Shown here piece after piece: positions 1 to 7,254 of a stretch of 9,059 bases of DNA. The position numbers were made by a program, and so were the translations under genes. Positions within the stretch are counted from its first letter, which is position 1; each line of letters opens with the position of its first letter. The stretch covers positions 1-9,059 of the forward strand of contig JAJPKI010000132.1 of assembly GCA_021323835.1 (NCBI GenBank). Reading direction: 5' to 3'. Under the pieces are notes generated by a model. The model had not been told where the DNA came from. It did not search any database and was given only the letters and a program-made list of their open reading frames with translations. The DNA comes from Verrucomicrobiota bacterium. Lineage in GTDB: Bacteria; Verrucomicrobiota; Verrucomicrobiia; Limisphaerales; UBA11358.

Positions 1-362
1 AAGGCAAATCGCTCGCGTTTTATTACTACGCGTTTTACGACCTGAATTATTACGCGCGCAATCTCGGCATGTTCATGATGACGTCGGCGGTGGAATTGTT
101 CGCGGACAGCGGCGTGAAATTTCTTTACCTCGGCACGTGCTATTCGGACAACGCGCTTTACAAAACGCAATTCGCCGGCGCGGAATTTTTCAACGGCTTC
201 CGCAGGTCGGACGACATGGACGAATTGAAATTCATCATCAATCGCGACAAAAAGGAATTGACGCAGCACTTGCTGGAGACGGAAGAATTCCGCGAAAAAT
301 TTTACAGCGGCAATTTGGAAAAAATGGCGAAGGCGAGTGAGTTTCGCGTGAAAGTGAAATAA
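1..362 (+). CDS. GNAT-fold transferase, arginyl/leucyl-tRNA-protein transferase-like C-terminal part (5' truncated)
   Basis: Only the C-terminal ~119 residues are in the window; the frame is open from base 3 and ends at TAA 360-362, with the start upstream. The visible part begins with a Tyr-rich strand (AFYYYAFYDLNYYARNLG), then a helix, then FLYLGTCYSDNALYKTQFAG. That last block, with YLG followed by YK-x2-F, resembles the C-terminal GNAT fold of the Ate/Bpt aminoacyl-tRNA-protein transferases, where a YLG strand precedes a conserved YK...F segment. The hydrophilic tail (about residues 78-119) is helical and charged. The enzyme may transfer an aminoacyl or acyl group to a protein, but the N-terminal half that would settle this (the Cys-containing ATE_N domain) is missing. 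A generic GNAT acetyltransferase is the main alternative. The gene converges on mnmA with a 5-base gap and no obvious terminator between them. Confidence 0.5.
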   Translation, partial: GKSLAFYYYAFYDLNYYARNLGMFMMTSAVELFADSGVKFLYLGTCYSDNALYKTQFAGAEFFNGFRRSDDMDELKFIINRDKKELTQHLLETEEFREKFYSGNLEKMAKASEFRVKVK

Positions 363-367
363 TTAGG

Positions 368-1453
368 CTAACGCGAAATCCAGCCGCCGCCGACTACTAA
401 ATCGTCTTGATAAAACACGGCGGCCTGTCCTGGCGTAATGGCGCGTTGCGGCGTGTGCAGTTTCACACGAACGAAATTGTTTTCCAGCGGCGTAATCGTC
501 GCGGCAGTTCCCGGATGATTGTAACGAATCTTCGCCGTGACTTCGATTGGCCCGGTCAATTTATCGAACGGATGCCAATTACAATTACTCGCAATGAATT
601 CATCGCGGTCGAGCGCAGATTCATCGCCGACGACGACGCGATTATTCTCCGCGTCCAATTCAACGACGTAGACCGGCTTGGGCGTCGTGATGCCGAGACC
701 TTTTCGCTGACCGATGGTGTAAAATTCAATGCCGTCGTGATGACCGAGAACCGTGCCGAAAATGTCCACAATTTCGCCGCGATGTTTCTGCACGAGATTT
801 GCCTGCTGCAAAAATCCGCCGTAATTGTTGTCCGGCACGAAACAGATTTCCATGCTCTCTTCCTTGTCGGCGGTTTTGAGATTGCAATGCCGCGCCACTT
901 CGCGCGTGTCGCTCTTGGTTTTTTCGCCGAGCGGAAACATCGCGCGCGCAAGCTGATCCTGTCGTAGCGAAAAAAGAAAATAACTTTGGTCTTTACGCAA
1001 ATCGCGACCGCGCTTAAGCAAATGGCGCGAACCATCCGCGTTTTTTTCAATTCGCGCGAAATGTCCCGTGGCAATGAAATCCGCGCCAAGTTGGTCGGCG
1101 CGGTCAATCAATCGTCCGAACTTCAAATTCTGATTGCACATCACACAAGGATTCGGCGTGCGGCCGGCCTTGTATTCGTCGGCAAAATATTGGATGACGT
1201 GCTTTTGAAATTCTGCCGCCTCGTCAATCAGATAATACGGCACGCCGAGCTTGTCGCAAACGCTGCGCGCGTCGGTGACGGCTTGCGGGCCACAGCATTT
1301 GTCCTCGGCGCGGTTCACGCAATCCTGCGGCCAGAGTTTGAGCGTGATGCCGATGACATCGTAGCCTCGCTCGAGCAAAAGCGCCGCCGTGGCGGAGGAA
1401 TCAACTCCTCCGCTCATGCCGCAGACCACGCGCTGACGCTTTTGCGAATTCAC
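368..1453 (-). CDS. mnmA: tRNA-specific 2-thiouridylase MnmA
   Basis: 361 residues, the usual family length (E. coli about 368). MnmA adenylates U34 of tRNA-Lys, -Glu and -Gln at the wobble position and replaces its O2 with sulfur delivered by a cysteine desulfurase relay, in the cytoplasm. Visible motifs: the PP-loop SGGVDSS at residues 14-20; NPCVMCN at 101-107 with the presumed nucleophile Cys103; TGHFARI at 129-135; KDQSYFL at 154-160; MEICFVPD at 201-208 with the partner Cys204; IGQRKGLGI at 247-255; and the C-terminal beta barrel ending with ITPGQAAVFY at 339-348. A Cys-containing loop, DCVNRAEDKCCG (44-55), follows the first strand, as in many bacterial MnmA proteins. The start is GTG at 1453, placing the PP-loop 13 residues in, which matches the family. 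There is no Shine-Dalgarno site, but a good promoter lies immediately upstream, so the message may be leaderless. It is separated by 66 bases from the kinase gene and probably transcribed independently. Confidence 0.95.
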   Translation of the reverse strand: MNSQKRQRVVCGMSGGVDSSATAALLLERGYDVIGITLKLWPQDCVNRAEDKCCGPQAVTDARSVCDKLGVPYYLIDEAAEFQKHVIQYFADEYKAGRTPNPCVMCNQNLKFGRLIDRADQLGADFIATGHFARIEKNADGSRHLLKRGRDLRKDQSYFLFSLRQDQLARAMFPLGEKTKSDTREVARHCNLKTADKEESMEICFVPDNNYGGFLQQANLVQKHRGEIVDIFGTVLGHHDGIEFYTIGQRKGLGITTPKPVYVVELDAENNRVVVGDESALDRDEFIASNCNWHPFDKLTGPIEVTAKIRYNHPGTAATITPLENNFVRVKLHTPQRAITPGQAAVFYQDDLVVGGGWISR

Positions 1454-1461
1454 AGTCGAAC

Positions 1462-1489
1462 ATTATACGATTTGCGCGGCGGCTGTAAA
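1462..1489 (-). promoter_or_regulatory. sigma70-type promoter of mnmA
   Basis: On the minus strand, TTTACA (1489-1484, five of six to the -35 consensus) is followed after 16 bases by a perfect TATAAT (1467-1462). Transcription would be expected to start around 1456-1453, i.e. within about three bases of the GTG start codon at 1453. The element lies wholly in the 66-base gap after the kinase gene, so mnmA need not depend on the upstream operon. Confidence 0.65.
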
Positions 1490-1519
1490 ATGGTTTGAAC
1501 GCCAGAAAAATCGCTGACA

Positions 1520-3742
1520 TTATTTTTCCGCGAGCACGGATTTTATGACATCGCGCAATTCAGCGAGCGCGAACGGCTTGGTCAGGCATTGACGTTTTTC
1601 CTCTTTCAAAAATTTCCCCATTTGCTCGTTGATGACATCGCCGGTGATAAAAATGACGCGCCGGCACAAATCCGGTTTGTTTGTGCGTAATTGTTCGTAA
1701 ACTTGTCGCCCATTCAAGCCGGGCATTTTCCAATCGAGCAGAATTATGTCACAGTCGTTTGATTTTAATTCGCGCAACGCCGTCTCGCCGTCGGCAAAAG
1801 TTTGAAGCTGATAGCCGCAACGGGTCAAAATTTCCTGCACCATTTGCAACAGCGATTCCTCGTCATCAATGATTAAAATCTTTTTGCCAGCGCCTTCTGT
1901 CGGATCAAATTTGTTTGAATCTGCTTGGGACGGAATTTTTTCGACTTCTACGCCGCGCGCAATGGGCAATTCAATGACAAAGGTCGCGCCTTCGCCGGGC
2001 TTGCTCATTGGCGTGATGTTGCCGCCATGTTCTTTGATGAGGCCGTAACACAAACTCAAGCCAAGGCCGGTGCCTTTGCCAACTTCTTTCGTCGTGAAAA
2101 ACGGGTCGAAAATTTTCTGCAAATTTTCCGGCGAAATTCCCGGGCCATTGTCAGAAATCGCGATGCGAATATTCGGCTCGGCAGATTCGGTCTTAATTTT
2201 TATTTTTCCGGACGGCTGATGCGCTTCAATCGCCTGCCGCCCGTTGTTGATGATGTTGAGCAACACTTGCTGGATTTGATGTTCGTCGGCGAGCACGTGC
2301 GGCAGATTTTTATCAAAATGAGTTTCGACCTCGACATTGCTCGTGCGCAACGGATACGCGACGATTTCTAAAACGGCTTCGACGAGTGAATTGACTGAAA
2401 CAGGTTTGCGCTCCGGTTTTTGACGCCGCGCAAAACTCAAAAGCGATTGCACAATTTTCTGGCAACGTTGCGCCGCTTTGAAAATGAAGTTGAGATGCTT
2501 GCGATGCGTTTCGCCCACGTCCGCGTCCTTGAGCATTTCGGAAAATCCCATGACGGCGGCGAGCGGATTGTTCAATTCATGCGCGACGCCCGCGACAAAT
2601 TCGCCGACGGCGCTCAATTTCTCGCTTTGCACCAGTTGCGCCTGCGTCGTTTTCAGCGTGTCGACCGTTTGCTCCAATTGCGCGCGCGATTGCTGGATGT
2701 TGCCGGTCATTTGATTGAATGCGCCGGCCAATTTGCCGATTTCATCGTTCGAACGCACAGCCACGCGTCGCGAAAAATCGCCGCGACCAACGGCTTCGGC
2801 GCTATCGTGCAATTCCAACAGCGGCCGTGTCACACGACTGACGAGAAGCCAGACGACAATGGCGCCGAGACAAACGGCGGCCAATCCGATGCAAAAAATT
2901 ATTCGCTGCGTGGATTGCAAATCTTGAAGCGGTTTTTTTTCGGAAAATAAAATTAAATAATCCAATTGACCGCCGTTCAATTTTCCGGCCCGACACAGAA
3001 AAGGTTCACCGTTGATTTCCCGTTCGCTTTCGGCGCCGGTCATTTGCGCAAATTGTGGCGACAAAGATTTTGTCATTTCCGAATCGCTGGACGCGACAAT
3101 TTGTCCGCCGGAAATTAAAATCAATTGGCTGTGCGTCAGATTGTAAAATTCCTCCGGCAGCGTATTTTCAACAGCGAAGGTAAATGTCCCGAAAATTGAA
3201 GAGGAATTGGTGTCGAAAGAAATTGGAATTGTGACGATATCAAACAGATGGTCGCCATTTCGAATGGTTTCGACGACTGATTGGCCTTCAAACGCTTTTG
3301 CGACAGAATTGGAACAATTTATTTCAAAGGACGTTTTGTCGAATTCCGAATCGCGCGCCTGAATCAGCATTTTTATTTTGTCCGGTTTTAATGCAACCGC
3401 GTCGCAAAGTCCGTCTTTAATCAAATCATCCAAAAAATTAAAGAGGGTTTTAGATTGAACCGCGTCCAGTTGCACTTGCCCGCCGCTGTAATATTCGGAC
3501 GCGGTGAACGCTTTGATACGCGGCTCGTGGGCGACGTTTTTGAAGCGCAATAGCAATTCGTTATCGCGATTTGTTTGCGTGATTTTAAGATTGGCTTCGG
3601 CGGCGTCCAATTGTTCGGAAGCGTTCTCGTGAATTTGTCCTTTGACGCGGCCGTTGACCAACCACATTGAAATTGCGACGAGCAATGCCATCACGACAAT
3701 CACCGGCACGAGAACTTTGGTGCGGAAATTCGCGTTGCGCAT
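1520..3742 (-). CDS. Membrane hybrid histidine kinase (periplasmic sensor, HAMP, HisKA, HATPase_c, receiver)
   Basis: 740 residues. Domain order: transmembrane helix 1 (about 10-29), a ~250-residue periplasmic sensor region (about 31-280) with no recognised signature but Cache-like in size and position, transmembrane helix 2 (about 281-303), HAMP (about 301-353), a short coiled coil, HisKA with GVAHELNNPLAAVMGF (385-400) and phospho-acceptor His388, then HATPase_c with N-box residues Asn496/499/500, DNGPGIS at 531-537, DPFFTTK at 546-552 and the GKGTGLGLSL lid at 555-564. A linker leads to a full receiver domain (about 620-740) with acidic residues Asp626/627, phospho-acceptor Asp670 (LLDWKMPG), Thr700 and Lys722. 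All key residues for autophosphorylation and phosphotransfer are present. No HPt or DNA-binding domain is fused or encoded nearby, so the final output is unknown. The ATG lies 1 base after the TGA of the cupredoxin gene without a clear Shine-Dalgarno site, implying translational coupling. The stimulus is not evident; the gene's place behind a copper protein suggests a copper or redox cue (inference). Confidence 0.92.
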   Translation of the reverse strand: MRNANFRTKVLVPVIVVMALLVAISMWLVNGRVKGQIHENASEQLDAAEANLKITQTNRDNELLLRFKNVAHEPRIKAFTASEYYSGGQVQLDAVQSKTLFNFLDDLIKDGLCDAVALKPDKIKMLIQARDSEFDKTSFEINCSNSVAKAFEGQSVVETIRNGDHLFDIVTIPISFDTNSSSIFGTFTFAVENTLPEEFYNLTHSQLILISGGQIVASSDSEMTKSLSPQFAQMTGAESEREINGEPFLCRAGKLNGGQLDYLILFSEKKPLQDLQSTQRIIFCIGLAAVCLGAIVVWLLVSRVTRPLLELHDSAEAVGRGDFSRRVAVRSNDEIGKLAGAFNQMTGNIQQSRAQLEQTVDTLKTTQAQLVQSEKLSAVGEFVAGVAHELNNPLAAVMGFSEMLKDADVGETHRKHLNFIFKAAQRCQKIVQSLLSFARRQKPERKPVSVNSLVEAVLEIVAYPLRTSNVEVETHFDKNLPHVLADEHQIQQVLLNIINNGRQAIEAHQPSGKIKIKTESAEPNIRIAISDNGPGISPENLQKIFDPFFTTKEVGKGTGLGLSLCYGLIKEHGGNITPMSKPGEGATFVIELPIARGVEVEKIPSQADSNKFDPTEGAGKKILIIDDEESLLQMVQEILTRCGYQLQTFADGETALRELKSNDCDIILLDWKMPGLNGRQVYEQLRTNKPDLCRRVIFITGDVINEQMGKFLKEEKRQCLTKPFALAELRDVIKSVLAEK

Positions 3743-3743
3743 T

Positions 3744-4439
3744 TCAGTATTGCGGAAGATTTTTGATGCCGAGCGTGAAATCCACTTTCACTTCGCCGTC
3801 GGCAGGCACGGTGATTTCTTTTTCATCAGCAGGCAATCGTTCATGCCACGCTTTCAATTTATATTTGCCCGGCGGCACGTTCGGAATTTTGTAATCGCCG
3901 TTGGCATCCGTTGAAGCAAAATATGGATTTGGCAAAACGAGCACGATGCAGTGCATGTTTTCGTGGATGGAACAAAAAACATCCACGCGGCCAACTTTAT
4001 CGAACTTCACACATTTATTTGTCGGACTGCCTTTGTAAAGGCCGAGGTCAAATTGCTTGGCGTCGGACATGGAAAAAACATTGTGATAAATGTCGTCTTT
4101 GTTTGGCCATTCAACGGTGGTGCCAACCATCACCGGCCGCACATGAGGATCAAACATCGCGCTATGTTGCGCCACGTTTGTCGTAACAACGCTGACGACG
4201 TTCGTTGAAAGGGCGGTGTTCGTGCCCGCCGGCTCATCAATGTAAACAACAAAATCATGCATTGCGGCATAATCTACTTTCGGCGCGAATTTATATTTGC
4301 GATTCGCGTAAGCGCCGCCGGAATCAGAATTTTCATCCGCGCCGGTTTTGCCCTGGGCGCTGACGTTGCCGACAATCGTTCCGGCAACGGCCGAAACGCA
4401 AATCATTGCCAGAAAAATCACTGCGGAAAAAATCTTCAT
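3744..4439 (-). CDS. Secreted cupredoxin (type-1 copper) protein with C-terminal carboxypeptidase-regulatory-like domain
   Basis: 231 residues with an N-terminal signal peptide (hydrophobic 4-19, probable cleavage near AVAG), so periplasmic. The central part (about 50-165) has the plastocyanin/amicyanin pattern: GTTVEWPNKDDIYHNVFS (106-123) supplies the first ligand His119, and VFCSIHENM (154-162) supplies Cys156, His159 and Met162. The C-x2-H-x2-M spacing is that of amicyanin-type blue copper sites, so copper binding and one-electron transfer are likely. Proteins of this kind are often labelled methylamine-utilisation protein or plastocyanin in databases. The C-terminal part (about 170-225), with STDANGDYKIPNVPPGKYKL (176-195) followed by AWHE, is a carboxypeptidase-regulatory-like/prealbumin-like beta sandwich; its role is unknown, perhaps protein binding. 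No methylamine dehydrogenase genes are nearby, so a role in methylamine oxidation is not supported. It lies 39 bases after the porin and 1 base before the kinase on the same strand, probably in one transcript. Confidence 0.85.
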   Translation of the reverse strand: MKIFSAVIFLAMICVSAVAGTIVGNVSAQGKTGADENSDSGGAYANRKYKFAPKVDYAAMHDFVVYIDEPAGTNTALSTNVVSVVTTNVAQHSAMFDPHVRPVMVGTTVEWPNKDDIYHNVFSMSDAKQFDLGLYKGSPTNKCVKFDKVGRVDVFCSIHENMHCIVLVLPNPYFASTDANGDYKIPNVPPGKYKLKAWHERLPADEKEITVPADGEVKVDFTLGIKNLPQY

Positions 4440-4478
4440 CGTAAATGAGACGCTCGCAGACCTTTAAAGTTTCATCAA

Positions 4479-5804
4479 TCAGAATTTAAACGCCGCTTCC
4501 GTGCCGAAGAAATCTTCGCGATCGCGTTTATCGCCGCTCAATTCATCGCCGCGCTCTAAAGAATATTCGGATTTGATAATGAGCGAATCGCTGAAGCGGT
4601 AGCCGATGCCAAGGCTCAAGCGCCAGAGCTCGGTCGTCCAATTGCCGGAAAAATATCCGCCGTCGCCGTAGCCCATAATGGGAATTCCTTTGGCGGCAAA
4701 AACTTCACTGAATCTCGCGGCGGCATAAAATTTTTTCGGCAAATCCTGGACGCCTTCAACCGAATAATAAAAAATATCGCGTCCATTGTTCGCCGCCGGG
4801 TCATTGTCGCCGTAACGCGCGTAGCCGCCGAATCCACTGACATGCCCGCTTTTCCAGCGCGCGGTAACGTCGCCTTCAACCAGGTTCGCGTGAAATTTTG
4901 TCGTATTGGTCGAGCCAAGTGATTGAAAAAAATCTGTGCCGAACCAAACGGCGGAAATGAAATCCCGCTTTGCATTCACGTCGCCCGTGCGCATGCCGCT
5001 CAAACTAAAATGCCAATTGCGGTTCGGGTCGAAACCAATTCGCGCGGCGACCGATTTGTCCCCATTGAAATCCTGCACGCCGTTTTTGCCGCTGCCGTTT
5101 TGCACCGCCACGACGTAATTCCATTTTCCAAACGCGCCATAAGCTTCCACGCCGGGGTCAAATCCCCAAATGTCCGGCAACGAACGCGAAATGAGCGGGT
5201 TGTCAATCGCATTGCGCGTTTGATATTCTTCGCCGAAGGGAATGTTCATGCGTCCGGCGCGGAAATTCAACTGGCCGTCCTTGCCCCACAATTGCGACAC
5301 GTCCTGAAAATCCAAATACAATTCACCGAGATGCAAATTAAGGTCGTCATTTTCACGCGTGGCCAAATCCGCTTCGCCAAAAAAATAAACTTCCTTCCAA
5401 ATTGGCGCTTCGACATAGAGCCGCGCCTCGTCCACGCGAAATTCCGAATTCGGCGCAAAGCCTTCGCGACCGGTGTTAAAAAATGCGACGCCGCCTTCGC
5501 CGCTCAAATGAACGTTGCCAAGATTTAGTCCATTTTCGTTTTGCGAAGAATTTTCTGCCGGTGAATTTTCTTTTGCCGATTCCAGTCGCTCAACTTTTTT
5601 GGAAAGCGCATCCAGTGATTCGTTTTGTTTCTGCAATTGCTGCTGCAAGAGGGCGTTTTGCTCGCGCAACTCGCGGACTTGCTGCTCCAGATTTGTATCA
5701 TCGGCGAAAGCAATCGAAATTCCTGCGAAGAAAAATGCGGCAACTACCGACGGCACGAATTTTGAGCCGATAACGGCAAGCGATGGTTTTGAATTCATTC
5801 GCAT
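4479..5804 (-). CDS. Outer-membrane porin, phosphate-selective porin O/P-like, with N-terminal coiled coil
   Basis: About 441 residues from ATG 5804 (439 from ATG 5798). The frame stays open to another ATG at 5855, but that start would put 17 extra, partly acidic residues ahead of the signal peptide, so an inner ATG is preferred. The signal peptide is basic, then hydrophobic (FVPSVVAAFFFAGISIAFA), with cleavage near AFA/DD. A Gln/Leu/Glu-rich heptad segment of ~45 residues follows (LEQQVRELREQNALLQQQLQ onward), a likely trimeric coiled coil as seen in several OprP/OprO-like porins. The remaining ~340 residues are alternating amphipathic strands with many aromatic and Gly residues, and the protein ends in Phe (AAFKF), the usual outer-membrane assembly signal. 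Segments such as VDEARLYVEAPIWKEVYFFG and GRMNIPFGEEYQT are typical of the porin O/P family. It should form a diffusion channel; the name does not prove phosphate selectivity and no pho genes are nearby. It is the first gene of the porin-cupredoxin-kinase set and is divergent from hflX. Confidence 0.85.
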   Translation of the reverse strand: MRMNSKPSLAVIGSKFVPSVVAAFFFAGISIAFADDTNLEQQVRELREQNALLQQQLQKQNESLDALSKKVERLESAKENSPAENSSQNENGLNLGNVHLSGEGGVAFFNTGREGFAPNSEFRVDEARLYVEAPIWKEVYFFGEADLATRENDDLNLHLGELYLDFQDVSQLWGKDGQLNFRAGRMNIPFGEEYQTRNAIDNPLISRSLPDIWGFDPGVEAYGAFGKWNYVVAVQNGSGKNGVQDFNGDKSVAARIGFDPNRNWHFSLSGMRTGDVNAKRDFISAVWFGTDFFQSLGSTNTTKFHANLVEGDVTARWKSGHVSGFGGYARYGDNDPAANNGRDIFYYSVEGVQDLPKKFYAAARFSEVFAAKGIPIMGYGDGGYFSGNWTTELWRLSLGIGYRFSDSLIIKSEYSLERGDELSGDKRDREDFFGTEAAFKF

Positions 5805-5813
5805 TGCAACACC

Positions 5814-5819
5814 ATCATA
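5814..5819 (-). promoter_or_regulatory. possible -10 box for the porin operon
   Basis: TATGAT on the minus strand (five of six to the -10 consensus) lies 9 bases before the ATG at 5804. No convincing -35 element is found at the right distance: TTGACT at 5834-5829 is only 9 bases away and sequence about 17 bases upstream is poor. If used, transcription would begin within a few bases of ATG 5804, which would exclude the longer start at 5855. An activator-dependent promoter is possible. Confidence 0.3.
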
Positions 5820-5862
5820 ATTGGTTTGAGTCAAATTGAAACTGAAATGTTCCATAATTTGG

Positions 5863-5891
5863 CTGAAATCGCGATGTAAATTGCATATACT
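5863..5891 (+). promoter_or_regulatory. possible sigma70-type promoter of hflX
   Basis: TATACT (5886-5891, five of six to the -10 consensus) is preceded after 17 bases by CTGAAA (5863-5868, four of six to the -35 consensus). Initiation near 5898 would leave a leader of about five bases before the TTG start at 5903. The region is shared with the start of the divergent porin operon. Confidence 0.45.
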
Positions 5892-5902
5892 GTTTTGCTC
5901 AA

Positions 5903-7195
5903 TTGAAATCGCTCCTCGAAACCAAACGCACGCGACCCGAAAAAGTTTTTCTCGTCGGCGTCGAATTGAAATCGCGAAACGGCGCCGACGTGCGCGATTT
6001 AATGGCGGAGCTTTCCGAACTGGCGCAAACCGCCGGCGCGGAAATCGCCGGCGATGGCATCCAGAAAATTGAATCTTTAAGTCCGGCCACGTTTATCGGC
6101 AAAGGCAAAGCGGAAGAATTTGCGCGCTTCTGCAAATCGCAAAAAGTGGACACGGTGATTTTCGACGATGAACTTTCGCCCGCGCAAACGCGCAACCTCG
6201 AAAAAATTTTCGGCTGCCGCGTTCAAGACCGCACGGCGTTGATTCTCGATATTTTTGCGCAACGCGCGCGCACGCGCGAAGGCAAATTACAAATCGAATT
6301 GGCGCAGCTCGAATATTTGTTGCCGCGCCTCACGAAATATTGGTCGCACTTGTCGCGCCAGCGGGGTTCGACCGGCAGCATCGGCGGCGAAGGCGAATCG
6401 CAATTGGAAGCCGACCGCCGGAAAATTTCCGAGCGCATTGACCGCATCGCGCGCGACTTGGATTTGGTTCGCCGTCAGCGCTCGACGCAACGCGCGGGAC
6501 GCCAGCGCAGTCTGTGGCCGCTCGCTTCGATTGTCGGTTACACCAACGCCGGAAAATCCACGTTGCTCAACAAACTCACCGGCGCGGATGTTTTGGCGAA
6601 AGATATTTTGTTCGCCACGCTCGACCCGACGACGCGGCGTTTGAAATTGCCGACAAACCAAAATGTTTTGCTGACGGACACAGTTGGTTTCATCCGCAAA
6701 TTGCCGCACGGTCTTGTCGAAGCATTTAAGGCGACGCTCGAAGAAGTCGTGCAAGCCGATTTGCTGCTGCACGTCGTGGATGTCAGCCATCCGCAAGCCG
6801 AAGAACAAATTGCCGCCGTCAATTCCGTGCTTGAAGAAATTGGCGCGGGCGAAAAATCCACGATTATGGTCTTCAACAAAATTGACCAATTGGAAAATTC
6901 CGGCGCGCTGAATCGCTTGCGCGAAAAATTTCCGCATGCGGTGGAAATTTCCGCGAAAAGCGGCGAAGGCATTTCGCATTTGCTGGCTGAATTGGGAACG
7001 CAGTTGAAACCGAAGCGCGAATTTCTGGAATTGAAAATTCCGCACGAACGCTCGGAAGTGATTGCGCGGCTGCACAAATTGGGACAAATCGTCGAGCGCC
7101 GTTACACCGGCAAATCCGCCAGATTCAAAGCGCGAATCCCTCCGCATTATCATGACGAGTTTGCAGAATTCATCGTGAACGGACATTCGAAATAA
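5903..7195 (+). CDS. hflX: GTPase HflX
   Basis: 430 residues, the normal size for this family. HflX is a translation-factor-class GTPase that binds the 50S subunit, splits stalled or heat-damaged ribosomes and is implicated in stress recovery. The N-terminal domain (about 10-110) contains PATFIGKGKAEE (61-72). The linker carries the family signature GGEGESQLEADRR (161-173) after a helical hairpin. The G domain has G1 GYTNAGKST (212-220), switch I around ATLDPTTRR (239-247), G3 DTVGFI (259-264), G4 NKID (325-328) and G5 SAK (350-352). A C-terminal domain of ~60 residues closes the protein. The start is TTG; there is no ATG or GTG between it and the in-frame TGA at 5864, and the first internal Met (34) falls well into the N-terminal domain. 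No Shine-Dalgarno site is visible. No hfq or hflK/hflC genes adjoin, unlike the gammaproteobacterial arrangement; the gene is followed after 59 bases by glgC, which has its own promoter-like sequence. Confidence 0.95.
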   Translation: MKSLLETKRTRPEKVFLVGVELKSRNGADVRDLMAELSELAQTAGAEIAGDGIQKIESLSPATFIGKGKAEEFARFCKSQKVDTVIFDDELSPAQTRNLEKIFGCRVQDRTALILDIFAQRARTREGKLQIELAQLEYLLPRLTKYWSHLSRQRGSTGSIGGEGESQLEADRRKISERIDRIARDLDLVRRQRSTQRAGRQRSLWPLASIVGYTNAGKSTLLNKLTGADVLAKDILFATLDPTTRRLKLPTNQNVLLTDTVGFIRKLPHGLVEAFKATLEEVVQADLLLHVVDVSHPQAEEQIAAVNSVLEEIGAGEKSTIMVFNKIDQLENSGALNRLREKFPHAVEISAKSGEGISHLLAELGTQLKPKREFLELKIPHERSEVIARLHKLGQIVERRYTGKSARFKARIPPHYHDEFAEFIVNGHSK

Positions 7196-7213
7196 AATTT
7201 TCGCAACCGTTGC

Positions 7214-7241
7214 TTGTCTCTTTACGCGACTGCAATATATT
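7214..7241 (+). promoter_or_regulatory. possible sigma70-type promoter of glgC
   Basis: TTGTCT (7214-7219, four of six to the -35 consensus) is followed after 16 bases by TATATT (7236-7241, five of six to the -10 consensus) in the 59-base hflX-glgC gap. Initiation near 7248 would give a leader of only some seven bases. A purine-rich AAAGGA (7247-7252) sits just two bases before the ATG at 7255, closer than a usual Shine-Dalgarno site. The AT-rich run allows other -10 registers slightly upstream. Confidence 0.4.
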
Positions 7242-7254
7242 TTGGTAAAGGAAT

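Noticed and set aside
363..367. Possible terminator between the convergent first gene and mnmA.
   Set aside because: Only five bases separate the stops, and no inverted repeat with a T run was found around them.
407..967. Open plus-strand frame of 186 codons antisense to mnmA.
   Set aside because: It overlaps conserved MnmA coding sequence on the opposite strand and its translation has no domain-like motifs.
2933..2940. Run of eight T (eight A in the kinase reading frame) just before transmembrane helix 2, possibly a phase-variable tract.
   Set aside because: It encodes an ordinary Glu-Lys-Lys-Pro, the frame is intact, and eight is short for a slippage switch; without population data there is no support.
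3744..4439. Assignment of the cupredoxin to methylamine utilisation (mau cluster).
   Set aside because: The copper motif is shared by many cupredoxins and no methylamine dehydrogenase or maturation gene is present.
4440..4478. Possible terminator or independent promoter between the porin and cupredoxin genes.
   Set aside because: The 39 bases hold no stable stem followed by a T run and no convincing -35/-10 pair, so read-through is more likely.
4923..5528. Open plus-strand frame of about 200 codons antisense to the porin gene.
   Set aside because: It is the codon-bias shadow of the porin frame: no signal, motif or promoter supports it.
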